Shown: piece by piece, positions 49,542-59,092 of the stretch | Numbering within the stretch: position 1 is the first letter of the stretch | How the letters are laid out: each line of letters starts with the position of its first letter | Assembly (NCBI GenBank): GCA_025617745.1 | Contig: CM046859.1 | Location: forward strand, 29,656,744 to 29,720,743 | DNA: 64,000 nucleotides | DNA from: Heliocidaris erythrogramma | Lineage: Eukaryota; Echinodermata; Echinoidea; Camarodonta; Echinometridae | Direction: 5' to 3' | Program-made: the position numbers and the translations under genes | The notes under the pieces: generated by a model | Seen by the model: only the letters and a program-made list of their open reading frames with translations | Told to the model about the DNA's origin: nothing | The model's database searches: none

Positions 49542-52500
49542 CTGTAAGGAGAAGAGCAAAACAAAAAAATTAGCACATCAATGATGTGGCGCTCATCCGG
49601 CATCCAGCAAAGAAATTCAAGCAATTTGTACTTTGAACAGAGTAGACACTAGTTATGTTCACACGTAGTACATAGCATCGATGCTATGTAAGTTTCAAAA
49701 ATATTTCCAGTACGTTCAGACAGGCCATGATCGACTTGCTTCTATCACCCACTCGTGACTATTCATCGCTCACTCGCTGCCAAAACAATAATTACTGCGC
49801 CACACAGAGTGACCCGAGTATAATTGGTATGCATGGTCAAACGCGCGGAAGTTTGTGCACAGGGGTCATATCATGCGAAGCTTTTGTTTTGAATAATATT
49901 TTATTTGTCTTCATAAATCAACATAATAACACAATAACAATTCATTTGTAATATCGATAATACAATCAACTAGCAAATACATGTTTTATAATACTTAATT
50001 TTAAATAAACCTTGTACATGTCAAAATTGACTGAACTCCAATCTTATGCCAAAATAAAACACATGCATGCACACTATATTCTCTGGTAAGCACATGTAAA
50101 TCAATATCTAAAGACCACATCATATTTTAGTTAAGGTCTGATTCTGAAAGAGCAGATTCTCAGCTTTAAAATGATATATAACTCATTGGATGTTCATAAC
50201 TCAATGTACAAAGAGAAGAATGCACAGTCCCTCATATATAATGTTACTTCTTAATAAGGGTTTAAAGTTTGCAGTCTATTGAAGCACTCTGACTTGCAAA
50301 GTGTTGTGCTAAGGTGACAAAAGGAGGATTAGAACTCAATGAAAATTTCTCTGAAGGGATTATCAGATTGTCCTAAAACTTGGCATACTACTTAGACATT
50401 ATCCTGTTTATCATAGTGCACAAGTATCAATGCAAGAACTTACTCGGGAGATTTATGGGAGATTAAAATGAGACAAGTATTCAGGGTCGTGAAAAAGAAA
50501 AGTAATACAACAAAATCCAGAGAAGACACACATAAGTCTGATAAAAAAACTGTCAAAAATACCACTTTTAGATTGTTTGGTGCTTCCACATTTTTAGATT
50601 ACTTAGAAAAAAGTATACTCTTTCAGGAAAAGCAATTTTTGTGATTTTTGAGAAATGCGCATAAATTAGCATATTTAATGAGTTTCAAAATTCTGTGTAG
50701 AAGTTTCGAATCCCCCACCTAGTGCTATCATATAAAGCAAACGGAATTAAAATCGGGTAAGAAATGGCGAAGAAGAAGCATTTTTTGTGATTTTTGAATA
50801 AATATCGCATAAATTAGCATAATTAATTTTGTAGACAAAATTTCAAAATTCCGTGTAGAACTTCAATGAACCTCATGAAAGTCTTTCAGATGGAACAAAA
50901 AAAAATCGAAATCGGTCAATAAATGAGGAAGGAGAAGCAATTTTTGTGATTTTTGAGAAATGCGCATAAATTAGCATATTTAATGAGTTTCAAAATTCTG
51001 TGTAGAAGTTTCGAATCCCCCACCTAGTGCTATCATATAAAGCAAACGGAATTAAAATCGGGTAAGAAATGGCGAAGAAGAAGCATTTTGAAATTGTGGA
51101 CGGACGACGGACGCCTCGCCACGGCATAAGCTCATCTGTCCCATTCGGGCCGGATGAGCCAAAAATGGAATATTTAACTGACAAAACTACCAGGTTACTG
51201 GACTAAATCTATTACAAAGATGATAAATCTGTCACATGTATGCATGTCAATTAAGTTCTAACTTGAGGTAACTACAAAATATTGCCATAAAGAATTGAAA
51301 GTGACACTGTGACAGAAGTGATTAAAGTCATTTACCTTTTTAGCTCACCTGAGCCTAAGGCTCGAGTCGTCCGTCGTCCGTCGTCCGATAACTTTTTACA
51401 TTTTCATCTTCTTCTCCAAAACCCATGATCGGAATTCAACCAAACTTGGTAGGAATCATCCTTAGGGGTAGGGGACCCAAAGTTGCTAAAATGGTACATG
51501 TGGCCCCCCAGGGGGAGGGCCCCCAATTGTAAAAGCTATGTAAACTTCAAACATCTTCTTCTCCAGAACCAGGCATAGCTCAGACTTGGTATTGTGTATG
51601 GAGATACCTCTATAGATGAAGAATGAATGTTGTTCATGAAATTTCTCTGAGTGGCCCTATAGTGGCCCTGTGGGGGTAACATACTGGAGGGGGGGGGGGC
51701 GCTGCCAGGCAAAATATACATTCTGATCTTCTTCTCCAAAACACATTATCGGAATTCAACGAAACTTGGTAGGAATCATCCTTAGGGGTAGGGGACCCAA
51801 AGTTGCTAAAATGGTACATGTGGCCCCCAGGGGGGCCCAGGGGGAAGGCCCCCAATTGTAAAAGCTATGTAAATTTCAAACATCTTCTTCTCCAGAACCA
51901 GGCAAAGCTCAGACTTGGTATTGTGTATGGAGATACCTCTATAGATGAAGAATGAATGTTGTTCATGAAATTTCTCTGAGTGGCCCTATAGGGGCCCTGT
52001 GGGGGTAACATACTGGAAGGGGGGGGGGGGGGGCGCTGCCAGGCGAAATGTACATTCTGATCTTCTCCAAAACACATGATCGGAATTCAACCAATCTTGG
52101 TAGGAATCATCCTTAGGGGTAGGGGATCCAAAGTAGACCATGGGGGTGGGGGGGGGGGGGAATTATGTTAATTTCTAACATCATCTCATGTACATTCTCC
52201 TAGTTGTTTCAATTTCTAACATATCTCCTGGTGGTGCTAGAGAGAACACGCACCAGATATGAATTGATCCACATCAGGTGAGCGTCGTGCCCCCTGGGGC
52301 TCTTGTTTCTTTAGTATTACTGGTTTGAAAGATCTAATTCATTTAGGTTGATAAATCTCAATGTAACATGCAGTTGTCATCTGTCATAACCCAAAAGAGA
52401 TGATTTAATCAGGCCAAGACCCAAATGCTCTTCAGGCAGAACAATTTTCTCGTCTTTTCCGACTTTCATAAATACATATTCAGATAATCAAAAAAACAAG

Positions 52501-55126
52501 ATTTTGCAATTCATGAAAGTGTCTTTCTGCAAATGTGGCCTTCATTTACAATTCACAAGAGTTTCTGGTTTTACAGGATGAGAATCATGCCCTAAATTTA
52601 CCTTCTAACAAGCCCAAGCGTACACTGGAAAATGAAGCCATCTGATCCTACCACGCCCAGTCCCTGTGATCTCCCGCTGCTGTCAATGCAAACCAGTTCT
52701 GGTTCCATATCCCGGTTGGCAACGAGAAGCTTGGCATACACCACATCTCCAACCTGCCTTGTTGGATCAAGTAAAACAATAAAAGTTTGATAAATGGACA
52801 CTGGGCAAGTCCAAAGTATTATGTCCCACAGAGGAAACTCAGTATAAAGAGCTGTGATATAACAAGATTCCTGATATAACAAGCAATTTTGCTGGTCCGA
52901 AGTCTTTATGTTTTTTGGGGTTTTCTTACCCTCACATAAGGAGATTCCCGATATAACAAGGAAATTTTCAGGGTCCCAAGGTCCTCTTAATAGTGAGTTT
53001 CCACTTATTGTGCTAAAGAGTGAGTGTGCCTAAAACCTCATAAAAACTTGAGCAAAAGTTATGTGACTTTCAAGAGAGAAAACAGCCTTGTCATATTGAA
53101 CTTTGGAAAAATAAATGTATCTCACGTCTGCTAACTTATTCATTTTACATGCATTTCACGATTTCTTTACCTGAAAGATATTTGAGGCTTGTACATGAAA
53201 CTGCAGAAACCACATCTTTTCTCAATATTTTGGCTCACCTATTCATGAACATGTACTTCTATAGTAAGAGTGAAAATTGAGGTATGTTTCATAAGGTGTT
53301 ATGGTCTAGCGAATAAGTCACTGGACTATAGATCACAAGGAGAGGGGTTCGAATCACAGCCCGGCACTATCATCATTTGGCAAGACATTAATCTACATTT
53401 GCCACTCACTACCCAGGTGAAGTAAATGGCTACCAGTAGGAATTTATTCCTTTAAGCTTCAGCACCTTTATTAGGGCAGCTAGGCTGAGCCAGGGTAAAA
53501 TAGACAGCTCTTTGGATTGAAGCACATAGAGACATTGATAAATATATGTGATGTGCGCTATACAAGAAGTGAGCATTATTATTATTATTATTATTCATGT
53601 TTTGTTCTAATAATTACACAGTTACACACATTCACGGACAGGGGCACTTCACAGACAAAGGGCCTCTAGCAATACTTGCCTGAACATTCGGTCTGTTCCT
53701 CTTTGTTGCGCCTTCAAAGGCCAGATAAGATAAGATGGCTGGTGATTGGCCTCCAATGTCTACTCTGAAGATATCTCCTGCTTTCTGGGTCACGACCCCA
53801 AGCACTTTGTCTCCCTTAGCTGGCACATACTATAAAGAAAAGTTCATTCCCCAAAATAAAAGTTAGATTTTGTAAATTCACTGGGCAGCTACTACTAGTA
53901 CACCAAACTAATCTTTTCATCATCAATATCTAAATCTGTCTAGAAAAGGATTTTACCCACTACCATCCTCAATACCAATACCATCCTTAATACCAATGCC
54001 TCTGAAACTAAAGTGAAAAACTCAGTTTTCACAAGTAGACTGCAGGCTGTATAAAAACAAGCAAATCCAAATGGGGCTTTCTTTTCCCTTGTGTCTCAAT
54101 GTAAAATAGCAAACTTTCCGTGCTTATCATGGTGCTGTAACATGGTCATATTCACTCCTTTAATGCTTTCTAACCGTAAATGGAAAAAAAAATAACTTTA
54201 AAGTTATGCAACTGAACTGCAAGTCAACAAATACAAATGCTACTCCCATCAAATTTTCTGCATGAGTGAATGAATAGTTGAGCAATGCATTCCAAAATTC
54301 ATAAACAACTGGGGGTTGAAAGAACTGCAAGTGAATGAACTTGTAAAAAAAGGAACTTTCTTTGTAAATTGTAAATCTTCAAGTAAAACGAGCACTGGCA
54401 AAATACATCACGATAGAAAGACTGAAAAAGAGTTTTCTCAGAGCTTAGTCTTAGTGAAAAAATTTCATTCAATTCTACTCATAATTTACTCATACTTTTA
54501 TAGTCATAGAAATCTAACTTGTCTAGATCTTCTGTAGATCTAACTTTATTTCATAAATGCAAAGTTTAAATTCAAATTAACTTATCAGAAAGACAATTTC
54601 ACATTACAGTAAACATCCAGGCGAAAACGAGGACTTCCGAAATCGGAAGACTGCCGAATTCGGACTTTTGCAACAGCTTGATAGAATCATAATTTATTTC
54701 ATGATTTCTAAGTTCTATTTCAATAGGAATCAAACCATATTTTAAAATCAATGCATACTTTTCTATAAGAACCAAAATTCGAATAATTTGTCAATATCAA
54801 AGACTATCCAGGATCCTCGAAGTCCGAAGCCGAAGCAAACAGCTCCGATTGAATCAAATTTTATTCACCAGTCCCACGTACTTAAGTTGGGGTAAGTAGT
54901 AGTGCCTTACCCTTTTTTGGTGGCAATCTACCCAGAATGTGTGAGGTTTCTTCTGTCTAAGAATCCCTGCTTTCGTCGAGAATATCTGAGCTTCGTCTTG
55001 TCTTAGTCCTGGACCTAGAGTGATTTTATCGTGAAGCTCGTCAGGAATGTGCCCTATCAACGAATCCCCTGGCAGAACCACACGCGGTTCGAATTCATCC
55101 ATGGAGGCCGCCATGTTTATTTCCAC
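49328..55126 (-). CDS. EXOSC3: RNA exosome cap subunit EXOSC3/Rrp40, four exons, complete
   Basis: S1/KH-domain cap subunit of the 3'-5' RNA exosome in nucleus and cytoplasm. It helps thread RNA into the barrel and does not itself catalyse. Exons in transcript order: 55126-54911, 53829-53680, 52753-52602, 49541-49328. Phases 0, 0, 2 agree, and the product is about 243 residues (human 275 as I recall). In order: N-terminal domain with VVLPGDSL and [11 protein letters not shown]1 domain with [37 protein letters not shown] and [22 protein letters not shown] domain with [27 protein letters not shown] and [12 protein letters not shown] are hallmarks of Rrp40. Three Met codons occur in the first nine residues (55126, 55114, 55102); the first is taken, but [10 protein letters not shown] or MDEFEP are plausible. 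The second intron uses a GC donor. Exon 1 lies in a CpG-containing region facing the plus-strand gene at 59 kb. Confidence 0.97.
50580..51168 (+). mobile_element. Repeat family D, A-B-A tandem units with GGAC spacer
   Basis: Units of about 155 bp: 50628-50783, 50783-50938, 50938-51090. The first and third are essentially identical (AAATGCGCATAAATTAGCAT, CGAATCCCCCACCTAGTGCT), the middle is diverged. Followed by GGACGGACGACGGACG (51099) and GCCGGATGAGCC. Confidence 0.85.
51338..52307 (-). mobile_element. Repeat family A, reverse-oriented copy
   Basis: TTTAGCTCACCTGAGCCTAA, (GTCCGTC)n at 51369-51388, about three 270-bp units and the end GTGAGCGTCGTGCCCCCTGG. Same architecture as 3943-4888 on the other strand, with high similarity unit by unit. 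Confidence 0.88.
52602..52753 (-). CDS. EXOSC3: EXOSC3 exon 3
   Basis: Encodes [39 protein letters not shown] and TLGLVR. Matches human [20 protein letters not shown]. Leaves phase 2. Confidence 0.96.
52832..53002. mobile_element. Tigger-like MITE
   Basis: GGAAACTCAGTATAAAGAG and CTCTTAATAGTGAGTTTCC are inverted ends; interior has three GATATAACAAG words. In EXOSC3 intron 2. Confidence 0.65.
53291..53596 (+). mobile_element. tRNA-derived SINE, full length
   Basis: Head TGGTCTAGCGAATAAG (A-box-like) and GGGGTTCGAATCAC (B-box, RNA polymerase III), body ATCATTTGGCAAGACATTAA and TAGGGCAGCTAGGCTGAGCC, tail GTGCGCTATACAAGAAGTGA, then (ATT)n. In EXOSC3 intron 2. Confidence 0.9.
53680..53829 (-). 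CDS. EXOSC3: EXOSC3 exon 2 (GC donor)
   Basis: Fifty codons from YVPAKGDKV to RNRPNVQ. The exon ends CAG and the intron opens GCAAGT, the standard form of the rare GC-AG class. The next exon restores VGDVVY exactly as in human VGDLIY, which fixes the boundary. Confidence 0.95.
53830..54910 (-). other. EXOSC3 intron 1
   Basis: No exon seen. A possible small element at about 54605-54850 is bounded by inverted GAGGACTTCCGAA / CCTCGAAGTCCGAAG. Confidence 0.6.
54911..55126 (-). CDS. EXOSC3: EXOSC3 exon 1
   Basis: Encodes [19 protein letters not shown] through FWVDCHQKR, ending AGG/GTAAGG in phase 0. Short upstream sequence is rich in CG (GACCGCGCGCGC near 55157). Confidence 0.93.
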
Positions 55127-55860
55127 AAAGTGAATACCGCCAACTAGCGTTAGACGACCGCGCGCGCATTACATAATTTGTATCACCCCCCCCCCCCCCA
55201 AAAAAGAAGGAATTTAATTCTAAAAAAGACATTGGCGGATCCAGGGGAGGAGAGGAACCTTGAAAAATTACCACATGTAATTATTTATTACTTTCAGTAG
55301 GCCTATTAGTAGTTGACTAGTAGTAGTAGTATGTCAGGAGCAGATTTAATTTTTTAATTTGTGTCCCTCTTTTTTACTTTCCACCCCCCTTTGAACCATT
55401 TATGGGGGGGGGGGGGGTTCTTGTCAGAGAATTTTGAACGACAGATAGAGCTCAAAACGTGTGATAACCTTTTTTTTATTCAAAAGTTTTTGCTTGTCAG
55501 AGAATTTAGGAGGAAAACTGGGACCAGAAAAATTTGATAACTTTTTTTCTTTTTTTGCTTGTCAGAAAATTTTCGACGTGTGAAGATTAAACGAGCCTAT
55601 ATCTTCATACATACAAATTAATCGTTTATGTATGGATTATAAAGAATTAAACCTGCCCAAATACTTTCAAAGAGGTGAAAATTTCGCTTGCTCGCTTAGC
55701 GCGCTCGCAAATATGTATGACTCCTTTTAGTGTTGCTATAATGACAGTAAAATGGATAAAAAATAAATTAAAAAAGCATTTATTTAAAAGGAAATTCTAG
55801 CCAAATTAAGAACAATTTGTCACAAATGTTCTTGCTGGGAAGGGGCGGGGGTCCTTCTTA

Positions 55861-56028
55861 CCAGGGGCGGATCCAGGATTTTGTAACAAGGGCGCATACA
55901 TCTCAGAAAATTTTCTGACAAGCCAAAAAAATAAGTTGATCAGTTCTAAAAGGGGCACAATGTACACTTTACTTTAAAACTAAAGGGGCACGGGCTAGAA
56001 GTGCCCCTATAAATCCGCCAGTACCCTG
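55861..56028. mobile_element. hAT-like MITE
   Basis: CCAGGGGCGGATCCAGGATTT at the left and CCCCTATAAATCCGCCAGTA at the right; the GGGGCAC/GTGCCCC words are also inverted. Confidence 0.55.
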
Positions 56029-56439
56029 AGAAAATTTGGACATTTGAAATCTTCTTAACGTGTTTTGATGCACTAAATATTTTGTTTTATTTTAGTTCTT
56101 TTAGAAAAAAAAAGAAGAAAGAAAAAAAAAAATTTTCTTTGATTTGCGGAAAAATTAAATGGTACGAAAAGTCCTCTAATAAAGATTATAAAAAATAATA
56201 AGGTAGCACTCCTGAAACCCACTCTATCAAAGCCCTTGTACCACCCCAGATTGATTTACAATTTGGCTCAATAGGCCTACACCTTTTAAACATTTTAAAA
56301 AGTGAACCTTTCTCAAGTCATCAAATAAGAATGAGGACTATAGTGCATTCCAAACGGGGCGGCCTTAATGGATAAGATCGGCTAGGAAATGTACGTGTGG
56401 TAGGCCCCCTCTGTTCTATACTGCGGTACCCCCACTTTT

Positions 56440-57125
56440 TCAAGTACCCCCAAAGTGCCCCTTTTTATCTATGAACGTGCCCCTTTTCATAGCTGATAAG
56501 TGCCCCCTTTTCTTCGTTTAGTTTTACCTTCTGATAAGTGCCCCTTTAACCTCAGACATTACTGCCCCTTATGAAATCTAATAATATTGCCATTTTCCGT
56601 CTAATTAGTGCCCATTTCCCGTTTTCCCTTCTGATCAGTGCCTTTTTCTCACTTCTGATAAGTGCCCCCTTTAACTTCAGACATTACTGCCCCTTTTGAA
56701 GTCTGTGCCTTTGTTTTTCGTCTGATTAGTACCCAGTTTCCGTTCTATAATAGTACAATTTTCCTTTCTTATAAGTGCCCTTTTTCACTTCTGATTAGTG
56801 ACCCTTATCTTTGTATGACTGCCCCTTCTTCTTTCTAATAAGTGCCCTTTTCACCTTCTGATAAGTGCCCCTTTTAAGCGGGTACCCCTTTTAAGCTCAG
56901 ATAAGTGTCCCCTTTGAAATCCGACAAGTGTTCCTGTTTTCGTATGATTGGTGCCCATTTTCCGTTCTATATTCGTGGAATTTTTCCTTATGATAAGTGC
57001 CCTTTTTCACCTCTGATAAATGCCTCTTTTTAAGTGCCCCTTTTACTTCTGATCAGTGCCCCTTTTTTCTTTTTAATAGTATTATTTTCCTTTTGATAAG
57101 TGCCCCTTTTGTCTTCTGCCTTACC
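56440..57125 (+). repeat. Degenerate minisatellite, CTGATAAGTGCCCCTTTT unit
   Basis: More than fifteen variants of TGATAAGTGCCCCTTTT occur with 20-50 bp spacing, mixed with ATTACTGCCCCTT and TTTTCCGTCTGATTAGT. Higher-order repetition is suggested by CTCAGACATTACTGCCCC / TTCAGACATTACTGCCCC at 56554 and 56679. Confidence 0.85.
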
Positions 57126-58899
57126 TATATACCTATATATATATTTAATATATTGTACCTATATACACTCCGATGTCGCTTACAAACTGTGCCCTATATA
57201 AAGTCCACAAAAGAGCCACATAGGCCTACCTAGCTCCAAATAATCAGAGAGGCTTCATAATGATAGATTACCCTACTGATATTAGCACAACGAGAGGCAG
57301 TGGAACAGGGGACAGGAGGGGCACAATTCCCTAAGTTATACAAGAATGAGCAGTGCCCCTAAATCATAAAGGACAATTTTGTCCAAAGCTCGCTCGCTAC
57401 TTTCGCTCGCATTTACCATTGACTTCTTATCATATTAGGAAATCGCTGCTATTCAAAATATCTACAATATTTTGCTCACTCGTTTCGCTCGCTCGCAAAT
57501 GAATAATCAGACCATTGCACTCAACTGCAAATTAGTTTTTATCTAGAACCATGCATGTTAAGACAAACAATGTGTCGAATATGATCCTCAATAGTGTATT
57601 AATCAGAATGTAGCAGTATACTAATATCTCAAAGTGGCATTTCCCGCCTTGATTTCACTTTTTTAGGTGCCCTTTCTCACAAAGTGCCCCTTTTTTTTGG
57701 TCCCCCCCCCCCCCCCACTTTGAAAGACGCTCCGCCGCCCTGACTATAATGAGTGTTTCCTACATTTGTTAGTTTTAGTACCGGTGTAATTTCCCTTAAT
57801 TTTCACCACAGAACTCTTCCGCCCTTCCCTCCCCTTTCTACGTTTATTTATTTTTCTTCTTCTGTTTCTTATTATCTCTCTTTCTTCACCTACCGTACTC
57901 TTCTTCTTTATTTCCCCTTCATTTTCACTCTTTCCCCTGTTTTTGCCAAAGGGGCGGGTGGGCGCTGGGGGGTTACAGTAGGGGTTAGACTGACTCTCGA
58001 TATCGGCGCGATATACCAATTGATCGGTATTCGGGGGAGCTCGCGCAATTTATTGGCATGTTCCGTTTTACACCGTTGCCTAGGCATTTTCGCGAAAAAA
58101 TCCAAGAAGTGCGCTGGTGAAAGAGTCTAAGTCGTCAGCGCCCCCAGTGAGGTCTAGCATGCACAGCATCTGCACAGACAGCAAGGATATGCATTACAGT
58201 AACTGTACAGTAGCTACACTTCATCTTGTGCGCAAACGAGCTAAAAGAAATATATAAGGAACGATAAAAGCAAAAAAATATATAAGAGAGACAAGGGGGA
58301 TGAAAGGAAAAGCAAAACAGAAGGAAGCGTGAAAGGGCCGTCTTCTTTGTTTTTTTTTTTCTTTCATGCTGATGAGGCTTCCTCTTCTCTAATTGGCGCA
58401 CAAAGAGTTACAGCTAGATACGCAGTTATAGTTATAGTTATAGTTGTAGCAAATATAACTATATTTCTTCAAATCAATTATTATTATTCTTATTATTCTT
58501 ATCTTCTCGATATTAGTAAAACACCTAAATTTTCTTTTAAATGTATGATCCTGGGCTATAATTATTATACGTATATTCCTCGTCCCCTACCCCTTCTGTT
58601 TAATTCCCTCGCTTTCTGGTAACACTGTTTCAGCTTAGCTGCCTTTCAGCTACATTTTAAAATTCTTTTACCTTGCAATGCAACATGAATTAACTCTAAT
58701 GTTATTCTTTATCGCCATATAGACAATCCGAGACAGTAGACCAGTGCAGTAGACCCTATAGTACACGTACACATACACCCGATCGCCGCAAACATGCAGA
58801 GTAGGAGTACGTGTGTACATTCGATTTCATACTTCGCGCGTGCAGAGCAAGCTCGAGCTCATAGCGCATGAAGCGAGCTGAAACCTAGACTTTGAAACC

Positions 58900-59092
58900 A
58901 GCACGTTCGAAGCGATTAATCGAAAAAATGCCTAGGCAACGGTGTAAAACGAAACGCGCGGCCCGGGCGCCCTATGGCATGGCCGCGCCGCGCGCGCCGG
59001 TACGTTTCCCGGCCCGGCGGCCGGTATACGTATGGTATACGGTATACGCTATACGCGCGTGGTACTACGGTATAGGTACCGGGTGGATATGG
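58900..59092 (+). promoter_or_regulatory. GC/CpG-rich presumed promoter of the unrecognised gene
   Basis: The only strongly CpG-rich block in the window (CGCGCGGCCCGGGCGCC, GCCGCGCCGCGCGCGCCGG), followed by repeated GTATAC words, directly before the first in-frame Met. Promoter role is inferred from position and composition. Confidence 0.4.

Larger units (their letters stand above)
49542..52601 (-). other. EXOSC3 intron 3
   Basis: No exon seen. Contains repeat family D (50580-51168), repeat family A in reverse (51338-52307) and part of a CTGTAAAACCAGAAA-type MITE (52440-52577). Confidence 0.7.
55127..59092. other. Divergent intergenic region between EXOSC3 and the unrecognised gene
   Basis: Holds a hAT-like MITE (55861-56028), a degenerate minisatellite (56440-57125), several GGATCCAGG/GCCGCC termini of uncertain elements, and a CpG-rich block before 59093. 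No gene recognised. Confidence 0.6.
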
